A stretch of 64,000 bases of DNA from Trichoplax adhaerens (Eukaryota; Placozoa; Uniplacotomia; Trichoplacea; Trichoplacidae). Numbering within the stretch: position 1 is the stretch's first letter; each line of letters opens with the position of its first letter. The notes beneath the pieces were generated by a model. The model searched no databases. It worked only from the letters and a program-made list of their open reading frames with translations, and was not told where the DNA came from. This document shows, in pieces, positions 12,031 through 25,256 of the stretch. The stretch is from contig NW_002060944.1 of assembly GCF_000150275.1 (NCBI RefSeq), positions 4,475,080 to 4,539,079 of the forward strand, in the 5' to 3' direction. The translations under genes were made by a program, and so were the position numbers.

Positions 12031-13985
12031 CTTTACAGCATATCTTATACGTATGTAATATACGTGTACTGTTAGCTGTGTGCAATGAGAGTTTAATTGC
12101 AGGGTTCGCTTAAATGGTATTGTGTGAAAAACTGATTCATACAGGGTATAGAGCTATTCAAAGTATTAGTTCCAATTATTTGGTTGTTTTATCAACAATA
12201 TTTCCACTAGAGATAGTTTTACGTACTGTATCTTATGTGGTAGTATTTGCAATGATTAATATGCTATGTTAAATGTTACTAACGTCAAGTATATAATTTG
12301 AAGTATTTTGTAAGTGAGTATAATTATTGATTGAATTATTGATAAACTTAAGATTAATCTATGCACATACACGTATCATCAACTGATTTTTAGATATCTA
12401 GAAGAGGCGTAGCCATTGTTGACATGATTTATAAATTTGTTGGGATACGGCGTAGTCCAGTCAAATAAAATACTGTACTACAGAGGTGGTTCTTAACTGA
12501 TTGCTTGTAGAATCTGCTATAATTGGATAACGGTATGTTTTAAAATTTTAAATCGTGAAATGCTAACTAGTGCTTTATGAATAAAATTCTTTCCAACGAA
12601 TGTCTTATTAAATCTTTTACAAGTTACTTGATCGAAAATCGAAATTTAATTGATGTACAGTATTATCATAATGCATACATAAAGTAGTGACATTACCCAT
12701 TATTGTGGTTGAATGATTTTAATTACTGTACGTATAAATAGTATGGATGCAATCATTGCCCTAATGCAGTATGAACTTAAATTATCTCTCCTAAGTAGTT
12801 TACTTTATTATTATTTTATACACTTTCAGCGGTAGTATGTTTCAGTTAGGGGCTTTCCTGATATGGGTTCGTTTCAAACGACGTAATTTTCAGGTAGACA
12901 GAAGTGATGGCTAAGCCCTTCATACTGTCGCAACTATACTTATAATATGATATACGGGCTAATTTAAATGTCAGTTCCATTTTGAGCTATTCGAACTTCG
13001 ATTGGTAGCGTTATTAAGGCCTTTATAACCCTTTTATATGAGTATATCTCCCGGAGTGTCTACTTAGGGATCATTATACTCTGCGTCAAAAAGAAGCAAA
13101 AATTTGAAAACTAAAACTTTCAATATATTTAAATTTTTGATAATAAGAAAGCTTGTAGTATAAATCAAAAATGTAGTTTGTATATAAACGAAAGGAGAAC
13201 AAAGTTACTTAATCTATATCCAGTATTATAATCAATAGTTGAATGTACGTAAATATGCATCATCGATGACTACATATTTGATTAAATGTATATAAATGTA
13301 AAATTTTTGTATTTTTAGCTAAGTACATCAGGTATATTTACGCTTTATGAACGATATTTATACATGAAACATTTGCAAAATGCTATCTATTACTTGTACA
13401 TATGTAACTTGTTAACCGCAGCGATAAATAACATGATAAATAGATAACCGTATTAGTTTTATATTTATTACTAAAAGGTACTGTATAGGCATATAAGAAT
13501 CAAATATTTAAAACAAACACGGTTTGAGGTGATGTATCGGTAATATAAAATTGTCATAAATGTATCGATCTACACTTGCAACGTTACTAAGCTTGAGCTG
13601 ATATACGTGATTATCGACCGAGATATTTTTATTTGGTTATACATAGGACGAATAACATTGATATCACGTCTAACATACATGCTAATTGTGAGTACAAGCA
13701 TATGCCGTCTTTCAGTAAAATAAACGTGCAGGATGACAGCAAATATTTATAGAATGAAAGTATATAATCCAGTTGAGTTATCTGGTTATATGATAACATA
13801 TTCACAAGGTAGAGTTGTTACACTTATTGCAAGCAAGGATAATAGTCTATTGTATATGGAGTAAAAAGGATCTTGAGAATTAGTCTTCAATCCTATCGCA
13901 ACGCAAAATGTACCTTTTATGGAATAAAAAGATTGATAGAGATTTTAGCCAAGTAGAATTCTTAATAACAATAATCATGATTAGC
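12031..13985. other. Tail-to-tail spacer between TM9SF and GCLM
   Basis: AT-rich and without a recognised gene or an obvious tandem array. It holds the 3' ends and polyadenylation signals of both converging genes; I did not pick individual sites. Confidence 0.5.
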
Positions 13986-16264
13986 TTACCCTTTGCTCTT
14001 AATTATACCGCGATGCTTAATGAGAGCAGTATATCTTGCAACCCAAATAGGTTGCCAATTGTCATTCTCGGAAGAAAAATAGTTGTTTAAAGTTGTTTTT
14101 ACGTAATCGGCATCTAGAATATCTATAAATCAGATTAGCGTTATACATAAAGATTGCACAAATAAATAATATCGGTGCAGTATGTCGATGCATGACGCAC
14201 CTCTAAGATCGGCATGAGTTAAAAGACGCACATTGTTTTCTTTTGCATATAATACTAATTCCTGTAAAATAATTATGTAATAAGTAGTACGGAAGAAAAG
14301 TATGTTACATTAATAAGCTAATCCTTTAATTTACCGGTGGTATTACGCAGCAGGTTGAGAGATTAACTGAATTTGTAGCTGGCTTAATCTAAAAAAATTA
14401 ACAAAAATGAAAAGATGTAGGCACTACAATCGCAGATATTAACATATGTTCGTACAAATGGCGGTACTGCATATTTAGTTTTAGATATGATACAGTTAGG
14501 TTAATAAAATTTTGGCATATAGTGATCGTCAGATAGCATCATTCACTGTACCTTGGACCAATCATGCAACTGTGATAGTTGATTCAAATCGAAATCACAT
14601 ATCCCAATCTCTTGAATATGTCCATTATCGACAAATTGTTCCATCATCTATATACGTATTACATATAATTATTATAGATCCATATATCAAGACAATATGA
14701 TAACAGGCATTCTTTTAGCGTAAAGTTCTGTTATTGTCTCTGATATGTAAATCATTATTTTACCTGCCATATATCTTGAACGTCACTGCTGAAATCTGTA
14801 ACGGATGGTGGCAGAGATAATGTCGCGTTATCCACCTTGGTAATACCAAGTTCCTGGATTACTACCGATATATGAGAGAGCGGGTTAGAGAAAGATCAAA
14901 TGTTGTAATGGTAATGGTAATTTCACTCGATATTTAGGGGATGAGTAACATAAGTTTGAGTCATGCGATAATTTACAATTTAATCATCGCATTTATATAG
15001 TATTTACTGAAGAATTGATAAAATCATTTAGCGGCTAGTTGAATTGTTTGTATTTATTCAGAAAGGGAATGAAATGAAGTACACCAACTAGAGAAGTATT
15101 AAAATTGTGACTTCACCTTGTTCGAGGGCGTCTTTTACATCAAAAGATTTTCCACTTAAAGCAAATATTTTAGCTAAACAAGAGAGGATAAGAATTTGAG
15201 CTATTTTGTTTAATGAAGTTTGTTGTAATAACAAGGGTATCATAGAATTAAGATATTTATTAATATTTGTACATTTATATTAACATTAAAAGTAGTAAGT
15301 AAGCCTTACCGGAAATCTCGAAGTCATTGAGACTATCGCTACTAATTTTAGATGGAAATTGTTCATGCCGGCAAGTCAGAATCTCTTGATCCTAAATATC
15401 AGGCAATATGTTGAGACATTTGCATAAACTAGCAATGATATGATCTTCAGTTACAGTCATCAACTGATGACGTAATATGCAGAGAGATAATTTGCCTGCA
15501 AGCTATACATTACCATACAACATGTTTTCTCTAGGTGTTATCGACTACTATGTTAATAGATAGAGTAAGTACAGTAGTAATCTTTTCGTTTATCACAAAA
15601 TAATTTCATTGCTTTATCTCGTACTTTATGTACAGATTGCTATTACGATAGGCTTTAAAGCATGTTTTTAAGTTTCTCTTTATTTCGCTCATTCTACGTG
15701 AACGCTGCAACAGAAAGGGTGATCTGTATTTGTCTTGTATTGTATGATATAATGCACTACTATTTACTAGCACATTGAGATCAATTTTTTGATACAGTAT
15801 GTTCAATATCCAGTAGTGAGATGATATTTGATTAGTATAAATAAGTCTATGTTCGAAAACATAGATATACCTTTAAAGATTGGATATCGACCGATTCCTT
15901 CCAAGCAGTTAGAGTACCATCGACGCATTTCTGAAGCTGTAAACCACAGAAGAAAGAAATTATTCAATTTTGAATAGACCTATTTCATGATTGAAAGAAT
16001 TAATACAATTATTTTCAATCCATCGCTGCCACCGGTTTATAATACTGTCAACACTAAACAGTGATGGCAGTTTATTGGATTGGAAGCTCGATCGATATAA
16101 CAAGTATTGGATAAGGTGATTGTTGCATATTGACAGATTTGAAGCAATGGCTGAATTAGATTAACCTCGCTTTTGGAAGACTGACTAAATTTTCCTTTTA
16201 GTCTGTTCCATTCGGTTAAATTTCCAGTGTTGATGTATAATTTTTGCGTTGCTTGACTGACCAT
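13986..16264 (-). CDS. GCLM: Glutamate-cysteine ligase regulatory (modifier) subunit
   Basis: The regulatory partner of glutamate-cysteine ligase, which makes gamma-glutamylcysteine in the cytosol, the first step of glutathione synthesis. Nine exons by eye: 16264-16166 (33 codons, LYINTGNLTEWNRLKGKF), about 15945-15870 (LQKCVDGTLTAWKESV), 15395-15310, 15178-15120, 14864-14765 (LGITKVDNATLSLPPSV), 14653-14556 (IQEIGICDFDLNQLSQLHDW), 14389-14338 (KPATNSVNLSTCCVIPP), 14265-14200 (VRLLTHADLR) and 14122-13986 (WVARYTALIKHRGIIKSKG then stop). Each block aligns in order with vertebrate GCLM, including the aldo-keto-reductase-like core. The protein ends at IIKSKG, about ten residues short of the human tail. 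The first exon uses a GTTAAT donor, slightly unusual. Start is the ATG at 16264. Confidence 0.9.
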
Positions 16265-16343
16265 AGCTCAATTTAGGTGGAATCGCCTACAGAAGAGATC
16301 GAAGCGATTGAAGATTATTTTGATTGCCGATAATAGTCATTGA

Positions 16344-16646
16344 AGATCGTATTTTACATCAACGTATAAAGAGCATGGATATTATCCATTAACGGAATGG
16401 ATGATTGATATCGATGACTATGTTACCGCCATAGAAAATGTGAAATTGATACATTCATTTATGAATTCATTGAATACTCGTATGACAACAAAATCAATTA
16501 GGACATTAATCCATCGTTGCAAGCTCGAGTTGCCCAAGTATCGTGCTCGTATTATCAAACAAAATCACGAAGTAAAGTCAGCAGCAGTTCTCGCTGGTTT
16601 AAAGATGAGCAAAAGTTTGCAACAAACCAAGTTATTCACACGGTGA
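16344..16646 (+). CDS. Orphan open frame upstream of GCLM, function unknown
   Basis: The frame is open from just after a stop at 16341-16343 to a TGA at 16644-16646. The first ATG is at 16401 (81 residues), but protein-like composition starts earlier (TYKEHGYYPLTEWMIDIDDY). The C-terminal half is basic (KLELPKYRARIIKQNHEVK). I do not recognise it. It begins only about 80-140 bases from the GCLM start on the other strand, so it could be a small divergent gene, a terminal exon, or a decayed fragment. Its length and amino-acid balance are better than the surrounding chance frames, but there is no homology support. Confidence 0.3.
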   Translation, partial: RSYFTSTYKEHGYYPLTEWMIDIDDYVTAIENVKLIHSFMNSLNTRMTTKSIRTLIHRCKLELPKYRARIIKQNHEVKSAAVLAGLKMSKSLQQTKLFTR

Positions 16647-17014
16647 ATTACTGTCTAAGAATGACGATTGCATGTATATTTATATATGGATAGAAATGGA
16701 GATTGAGCTCACCTTGGCGTAGGGTTTGGCAAGTTGGAACTTCTTCAGAATAGACTAACCGGTAAGCCTTTTGCTTCGACACTTTATACTGACCATCTCT
16801 AGACCACACTCCCGTCCTGCGCTGAGACTGCGTACTGTACAGTGTACAGTACCTAGATTCGGCTGCAAAATTGTATCGTCATGCTGGCGGCAAGGCTATA
16901 CGATTGTAACAAAGATCGGCTGAAGGAGAAGAAAAGTGCTGCGTGTGCTACAGTACCAAGAGTTGCAGCAGCACTGTACACTGTAAGAAGGAATCATCCT
17001 ACTGTAACATTACG

Positions 17015-17880
17015 AGTCGGTAGAGACATCATGGACTGCCAAGAAACTTCCTTTTTTTTAGTCCCTAGGGACCACTAAAGAGAGAAAATTACTAATTCAT
17101 TCATTATTGCAGTGTATGTATATGTATATAGATTAGCAGTCGGTAGAGGCATCATGGACTACCAAGAAACTTTCTTTTTTTAGTCCCTAGGGACCACTCT
17201 AAAGAGAGAAAATTACTAATTCATTCATTATTGCAGTGTGTATGTATATGTATACAGATTAGCAGTCGGTAGAAGCATTATGGACTGCCAAGAAACTTTC
17301 TTTTTTTTAGTCCCTAGGGACCACTCTTTAAAGAGAGAAAATTACTTATTCATTCATTATTGCTGTGTATGTATATGTATATAGATTAGCAGTCGGTAGA
17401 GACATCATGAACTACCAAGAAACTTTCTTTTTTAGTCCCTAGGGACCACTAAAGAGAGAAAATTACTAATTCATTCATTATTGCAGTGTATGTGTATGTA
17501 TACAGATTAGGAGACGCTAGAGACATTATGAACTACCAAGAAACTTTCTTTTTTTAGTCCCTAGGGACCACTAAAGAGAGAAAATTACTAATTCATTCAT
17601 TATTGCAGTGTATGTATATGTATTACAGATTAGGAGTCGGTAGAGGCATTATGGACTACCAAGAAACTTTCTTTTTTTAGTCCCTAGGGACCACTAAAGA
17701 GAGAAAATTACTAATTCATTCATTATTGCAGTGTATATACTGTATATGTATATAGATTAGGAGTCGGTAGAGACATCATGAACTACCAAGAAACTTTCTT
17801 TTTTAGTCCCTAGGGACCACTAAAGAGAGAAAATTACTAATTCATCCATTATTGCAGTGTACTGTATGTATATACATTGT
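17015..17880. repeat. Minisatellite, 121-127-bp unit, 7 copies
   Basis: Unit starts are at about 17016, 17139, 17265, 17392, 17513, 17636 and 17763. Each unit runs GTCGGTAGAGACATCATG, CTACCAAGAAACTTTC, a T-run, then the 12-base palindrome GTCCCTAGGGAC, AAAGAGAGAAAATTACTAA, TTCATTCATTATTGCAGTG and a short TATGTA microsatellite. Copies are nearly identical, differing mainly in T-run and TATGTA length. This points to a recent or homogenised array. It lies in the head-to-head spacer between GCLM and DARS2. Confidence 0.95.
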
Positions 17881-18000
17881 AAATTGAATAGAATTCCTCC
17901 ACGTCCATTTCACGTGAAATTCTCTATAGTCAATCATAATGAGAGGAGGAAAGAAAAGAAAAAGGCGATGTAATGAAGGGGGATCCTAGCTAAGACATAC

Positions 18001-18560
18001 AGTATGTAAAAAGTTTTTAAAAATTCAAAAACCATAATAACCCCTATGGTAACTCCAACCATCCACTGTCGCCATAAGACATTGAGACCCTGGAGAATAA
18101 ACAGTGACCGTAATCATAGTACAGTACAGTATGTAAAAACATTTCTAAATTCTAAAAGCATAATAACTCCCATAGTAATTCTAACCATCAACTGTCGCCA
18201 TTAGACATGGAGACCCTAGGGTGTAAAACAGTGACAGTAATCATAGTCCAGTGCAGTATTGTAGTGATTTCAGCTAATTACAGTAGTTTAGAGCTAATAA
18301 CCCGTACACTACAAGTATGTAAAAACATTTTTAAAATTCCAAAACCATAATAACTCCTATAGTAACTCTAACCATCAACTGTCGCCATTAGACATTGAGA
18401 TCCTAGAGAACAAACCAGTGACAGTAGTCCTTCTGTACAGTATGTAAACCAATTTTCAAAATTCGAAAGCCATAACAACCCTTATAGTAACTCTAATTAT
18501 GAACTGTCGTCATTAGATATTTAGACGCTAGAGAATAAAACAGTGACAGTAATCATAGTA
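18001..18560. repeat. Second minisatellite, about 125-bp unit, 4 copies
   Basis: Units start at about 18001, 18128, 18314 and 18439 with AGTATGTAAAAAC, then CCATAATAACTCCTATAGTA, ACTGTCGCCATTAGACATT, GAGACCCTAGAG and AACAGTGACAGTAATCATAG. About 60 unrelated bases sit between copies two and three. It is more diverged than the array just before it. Confidence 0.9.
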
Positions 18561-19326
18561 CTGTACTCTGTACAGCATAATATCATGGTCATGGGCTGCT
18601 AAATTCACCGCTGAATTTAGTAGGCCATGACAGTATATTATTTGCTCTACTAAAAAAGAAATAATGTCTGTCTGCTTCAGTGGTTTACAGACAAATGCGC
18701 AAGCTTGTCATTATTTTACTCTATTCTATTCTACGTACTCTATCGCTCAAATCACATCACGGACAGTACGAAATTAATTCGACAGCGAATACAGTAGGCT
18801 TTCTCATTTTGAGCATCTCTTCTTTCTTGAATAATCTCTATTTCCAGTCTACTGATCATCCATTTCCTGTCCCTCTCTCTTTTTACTATATTAAAAGATG
18901 TTTTTACTACGAAGAAAGATGATATGAACAAGTAGCGTGCAAAATAATTGTCAGCAATGGGGAGCGATGAAGAACCATAGTACTGTACTGTATAGCGTAC
19001 AGTACAGTACACTCTACACTACAGTACAGGACATTACAAGAAAGGCTTCTAACTAGTGTGCAAAACAATTGTCATCAATCACCAGCGATAAAGAACTACA
19101 GTACAAGAAGGGCCTCTTCTGTACAGTAGAATCTACAGTACAGTAGTAGCCACATTATACTGTACACTGTAGCAGAATAAAAGGCAGAAACTGAGGTGGT
19201 TTCCATCCAGAGTTAAAGCCGGATAGGATAGAGCTAGATGCTTCTTCATTTTGTTAATCACCACTGTTAAAGCTAATGTGGAGAAATTATATCTGTCGTA
19301 TTAGCCGATCCTCGGTATCCAACTGT
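18561..19326. other. GTACAGTAC-rich stretch upstream of DARS2
   Basis: Dense in overlapping TACTGTAC and GTACAGTA words, for example 18990-19028 and 19120-19150. It also holds an imperfect hairpin at 18590-18629 with 18-base arms, two mismatches and a four-base loop. No coding sequence recognised. It likely includes the DARS2 promoter. Confidence 0.55.
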
Positions 19327-22300
19327 ATGCTTGCATATCGCAAGATTACAACTCCAGGCATAAGATGCTGCAGCAGTTTAGGTCGGTAGGACAATCTTGC
19401 ATCTTACTTAATACTACCTGTAATTTTGCACAATATTTCGCAGTCAAATATTCGAGTGTAGCACGGTAAAAGGATATAGTAATATCAAATTTTCCTAAAT
19501 ACTTTAATGCTTTTAATATACGTATATATAGGTATAGTGAGACTTCATGCACACTATACACTAGTACTCAACTCGATCACCTTCAATGGAGACTAAAAAG
19601 ATGCATTTCCAGATGTTGTACTGTACGATACTATACGAGTATCCATGTGCTACACTTAGGATCAAGATCTGCAGATGTCATGGCATTTCATTTATGGCTG
19701 TCAATACTAACATTGTGCTCACATTATCGGACTATTTACAGCCAAATATTGCTCTAGAAGTCATACATGTGGTCAGTTACGCAAAGAAGATGCAGGACAG
19801 GAAGTAAAATTATACGGATGGGTTCGCCATATTAGGTATGGATGAATACTTCCAATCAGCAATAAATTCACAATGACTGATCAATGACACTCATGAACTG
19901 CTGAAATGATACTTATTAAAATTCAATCTACGCTTTCTGATAGCCTATAAATTCCATTTAACGCTGCTACTTATATTTCTTGTACCATGAATAAAGTCTT
20001 AATCTGTTAGTGAGTGTATACAATTATAATTGAACGATATACAAGTATGATGAACAAATGAATTAAGAATGACAGTATTTCAAACCTGTATACAAGTAGC
20101 ATACAGGATGACCGTAGCACAATTATTCAGCAGTTGAGCAGTTACATCTTCAAGCCTAAATAGCCCAATAAGAATGCATAAATTGACTTATGATAATACT
20201 CGTATGGAGGTAGCGTAATGGGATGGTTAATGTACTCGTACACATATTTCCCCAAAATAGAAGATCAATAACTTATTGAACAATGTTTATTTTGTACTTA
20301 CAAGCAGATTGCACACTGTGATACTAAGAATTAATTCAAGTTTTAGTTGTTGAAGCTGAATTAAAATCGTTTCTCAAAATTGGATATTATATCGTGTATG
20401 GCAATATTTATAGGCGATTTGTCAATGGTCCATTCTTTTTAACTTTGCATGACGCTTATGGCAGCACTCAGCTCTTCGTCAAGGTATTTAGAATGATTTA
20501 CGTCAATTATGCTAATTATCGACATGGTTATAACTGAGCGTCTTTGCGTATCTTTTCGAATAGTAATTCTAATTACAGCTAATCAGTATATTGATTTGTA
20601 TATTAGCATGCAGTCTTGAGCTATCTGCTATATTAACGTAGCATTTAAATACTTACAATTATTTCAGTTGCATAAAAATGCATAATCAATCTATAAATAA
20701 AATATAATTGCATAAAGAAATTAAAGTGAAACTATCTATTTCAGAATAGTCTTACCTTAAATACTGTACACTATGCAACTGGGTGATATTTAGTACTGTA
20801 ATTTTACGTGGTAATAGTGTGCTGCATTGCAATTATCTACATTGGCATTTTATCTGATGCTCTTCAAAAACTACGTGTTGCATTTGTAGAAAACTTCCCC
20901 AGTTTACAATATACTTGAAAAACTGTCGGTGGAGAGTGTGATTGGTATCACTGGAACTGTCAATGCAAGACCTGAAAATATGATTAATAAGGTGATAATC
21001 AATCAATAGCTATAGTTATTGTACATAGATCAAAATCTATCTCAATCAACAATTTTAGGATATGCCTACCGGAGAAATTGAAGTAGTTGTTGACAACGTA
21101 AATATTGTCAACCAAGCTGAAGAACTACCAATTCAAGTATCCGATAAAGGATACAAGGTTTTAACAAATATTTTATTTTCAATCAATTTAGTATTAGCCT
21201 ACTATTAATCACTGAAAAATTTGCATACATTTCCAATTTTTTACCACTAATTTAGCTGATATTGTTATTAGCATTTAACCAGAGAAATGTAAAATTTTTT
21301 TATTTTGGTAGGCAAAGGATGAGCTTAAATTACAGTATAGATACGTCGACTTACGGTCTTCGAATTTGCAACAGAATTTGAGATTAAGGTCCAATATCGT
21401 CATGGCAATGCGAAAATTTCTAATTGATCGAGCAGGTATTATAGAGAAGCATACAGCAAATGTAGCCAGTGACGCTAGGTGGTCTAATATAATACAGTCG
21501 AAAATGTTTAAATTTTTTAAATAAATGTCCTATATTAGGTTTTGCTGAAGTTGAAACTCCGACATTGTTTAAAAGGACACCAGAAGTAAAACTCTCTGAC
21601 TATCTTTCTAATTAAACCATACTGGATGACACTCGCAATCGAAAATGAAGCTTATACTGTACTTTCACTATTACAGGGTGCTAGAGAATTTTTAGTTCCT
21701 ACCAGGCAGCCTGAATTATTCTATACTTTAGTTCAAAGCCCGCAACAGGTTAATTCTATTTTCGTTTGTAATTCTATATACAATAAATGAAATGGATTTA
21801 CTAATTTTAATGCTATCAAGTTAGAATAAATTCTAATGCACTATCAAACTTGATCAATAGTTCAAACAACTTCTCATGGTTGGGGGATTAGATCGGTAAG
21901 TATTTTATTCTTTGATGCAGTTTAATAAATTTAATTGCATTTAAAATTCTATTATTATACTGTATTGCATATACACATTTTGATGAGAAACTTTCCATCA
22001 CGTAGATATTTTCAGTTCGCAAGGTGTTACCGTGATGAGGATTCTAGAGCTGATAGACAGCCAGAATTTACTCAGGTATACTATATAAAGTCAAACTAAC
22101 CGTACATGATGTAAAGAAACTAACGAATTATGTTTTCGTAGCTTGACTTGGAGATGTCATTCGTTAATCAGTATGACATTCAAAGTCTTATTGAAGATAT
22201 GATTCACGATATTTGGCCCATTACTGGACATAAGCTCTCGACACCAATTCCATTTCCTAGAATGTCGTTTGCCGATGCAGTTACAAAGGTTCCATGTGTT

Positions 22301-24048
22301 AAATAACTTTTAACTGAGTATCCTTTAAACTCGATACTGCAGAGAAAATTAATATTAATTTTTGTGTTATAACTATAGTATGGCTCCGATAAGCCGGACG
22401 TAAGATTTGATATGAAGGTTCGCAAAAAAAAATTATTTTGTTATTAAAATGATGCTGTTGTAAATTTTTACTATAAAAATGTATAAAATTTCAACTTAGA
22501 TCCACGATATTACCGAAGCAGTTGGTTATTTATTTGATGTTGACTCTAGTAGTAAGGCAACTGTTAAAGCGTCGATGATAGTTATACCTGGTGGTGAGGT
22601 ACAGTATCTATAGAATTTGTACATTATGGAGATAATATGCACAACTAAGAAAAATATCTATGACGTTGTATTCGCTAACAGTATGCCTACATGATTTCTT
22701 TTAGAACCATTTCAAGAACAAGGAGTTAAACCAAATTCATGATTTCGTTGACAAAAATGACACAGGGGTAGGCAAATATTAGATTTTTCGTTTGGCGATG
22801 GAGTAAGATATAGACTAACGCTGTCATTCTAACATCCTAAATTTAGAAAATTACTATGTTGCGTATACGGGAAGATGGTAGTTGGAAAGGTAATATCTCA
22901 TCTGATTTCCAACTCAAGTTGAAGTCCCAGTTACAAAATGAAAAAGCAATCAAACCTGGAGATTTGGTTATTTTATCTGCTGGAGTAAACTATAAACCTG
23001 TAAGCATATCAATATAAGTAATACGATTTTATCTATTACTTTTTAATATCTTTTCTCGTTAGAATCTTTTGTTAGGTAAGCTGCGTTTGTTTTGTGCTGA
23101 TTTATTGGAAGCAAAAGGTTAGACTTTTGATCTAAAAACAACTTTTTCAGTTTTCTGTTTCTACTTTTTAAAATTTTTAATCGATCTTTTTACTATTATA
23201 AGGCATCCAACTCCGGGATCCCAACGAATTTAAATTTTTATGGGTTGAAGATTTTCCACTTTTTACACTTAATGATGAATCAGGTCTACATAAAATTTTC
23301 TCTCGCAGAACTAGTAGCTACGCGTTTGCTGATATAGCGTATTAATGCTTTCAGACTCTATGATTGAATCCACACATCACCCCTTTACCGCACCAGTAGC
23401 AGAGGACGTCAATATTCTGTTTACCGATCCCTTAAAGGTTAGTTCTGCTATTTACCTATGCACTCATAATGTAATTTTAATAGCCAGTCTATCAGTATTA
23501 GATACAAAATAGCACATTTTGCAAACAGTTTTGATGTACATAATTATTGTGCTGCTTTAGGTACTGGGACAACATTATGATCTCGTGCTTAATGGTAATG
23601 AAGTTGGCGGAGGATCTATTCGAGTTCACGATTTCAATCTGCAAACTCAAATTTTTGAAAAGATATTAAAGGTTTGTAGAAAATTTTCTTAAAGCATATC
23701 GATGCTCCTTGTAACGATCCGTATTTTTCTTATAGGTCAATGCCTCTCAATTTAAACACCTGTTAAAGGGCCTTAAATCCGGATGTCCACCCCATGGAGG
23801 AATAGCATTAGGTTAGCTATTAAAATTACTCGGTTGAATCATACAGTAAATGTCTGAACAACGGAACGTTTTTATTAGGGTTTGATCGTTTTATGGCTGT
23901 TCTGTGCAACTCAAGCAGTCTACGGGATGTAATTGCGTTTCCTAAATCTGCATCTGGTAAAGATTTATTGACTGAGGCTCCATCTACTGTTAGCAATGAA
24001 TATCTCTCAGAATATCATATCCGTAGTCTTTCGCTAAAAACAGACTAA
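19327..24048 (+). CDS. DARS2: Mitochondrial aspartyl-tRNA synthetase
   Basis: A bacterial-type class II synthetase that charges mitochondrial tRNA-Asp. About 21 coding exons. Recognised blocks in order: [20 protein letters not shown] (exon near 19745-19830, anticodon-binding OB fold), [15 protein letters not shown] (20410-20484), [11 protein letters not shown] (from 21313), [35 protein letters not shown] and [25 protein letters not shown] (motif 2), [15 protein letters not shown], the GAD insert (22380-22990), [20 protein letters not shown] and GGIALG/FDRF (motif 3, split by an intron at 23816-23878). The last exon ends at TAA 24046-24048. Start is inferred: an ATG at 19327 opens [18 protein letters not shown], basic with no acidic residues as in a mitochondrial presequence, and its phase fits the next exon, but its GTCGGT donor is weak. 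The rest of the model is firm. Confidence 0.93.
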
Positions 24049-25256
24049 TGTAAGAAATCTGCAATGTCAATGATTTTACAAAATCTTCGTGATACCTAAT
24101 ATGACATGGTATCCTCTTTCGCAAGTTCGCTGGCCGCAGTTTATTGTATTCTTGAGGGCAATTATATTTTATTACCAGAATTGAACCGATGTTACTTGAA
24201 TACTCAAGTTAAGTAGAGTTCAATTTTTACTAATTTCGCTTTATTGCCTTAGTAATTATTTTTCTGAATTCATTAATAGAGGCACATTGTGTATGTGAAA
24301 TATTTGGAATATGTACATTTTTATAACATGTTGATATGTGCTGATGTGTATGCATACGTCTGCTATGTATTACGGAATACATAGTATAGAACGGTATCAT
24401 ACCACTTTGTTATAAGTTTGAATAACATAGTTTGTTCAAAAATGCAGAATCGCCTCAAAATTGATTTGGCAATGCTTTAAAGATCAAAAATTTTACCTTG
24501 AGTAAATAGTATATTCTTTGCAGTTGCATTTAGTTGATATATTAGATGCAGTTAGCAACGGTTACGAATACTTTATTACGACGTCAATTATTCTATATAA
24601 GAGTTGGTTATAATTAATTTATATTTATTGTAATAATTTTTATGGTGAAGGTATTTGACGTACGCTTGTTGTAATGCCGATTTCTGAGTGTATTTTATCT
24701 AATATTCAAGTATTTATGTACAGTATTTTAAAAGTCTTTGCACGGTAGAACTTAGTATAGTAGCCTACATATTCAATGAAGATTACCTATTTTTTCATTG
24801 GTTGTTTATGAAACGAATGTGATAGATATTTAGTAGATAATTATGGTAAACGCCCTGTATTAATACCCGCATTAATACGGATAATGGATTTGAGTTGTCT
24901 ATTACATTGGTATCAGATTTTTATTTTCTTTTATACCTTGCATCAATTATTTTTATGCTATTTACATCTGTATACCGATATCAAGTTAATAAGATAAACT
25001 TTAATTCAGGCGTATAATTTTTAGTCCTCGTAGTACTGTAAATGATATAGCTTTGGCTTGTCAGCTATGTCTATCTGCTATGCTTTCACAAATTAAATGT
25101 AATTTCCTTAGTTTTATATTACAGTTTTAAAATAAAGTACAGTACGCTATGGACAAACATTAAAACACAGCTTCTTTTTACAGCAACAACTGTCTATAAA
25201 AAAAATATACTTTGACAATAAATTAATATACGCGTAGAAGTGATTAAGATTTAGGA
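24049..25256. other. Tail-to-tail spacer between DARS2 and ZDHHC12
   Basis: AT-rich, no gene and no tandem array seen. It holds the 3' UTRs of the two converging genes. Confidence 0.55.

Noticed and set aside
13908-14090. Plus-strand 60-codon frame
   Set aside because: Antisense to the last GCLM exon.
22204-22425. 73-codon minus-strand frame
   Set aside because: Shadow of DARS2 exons on the plus strand.
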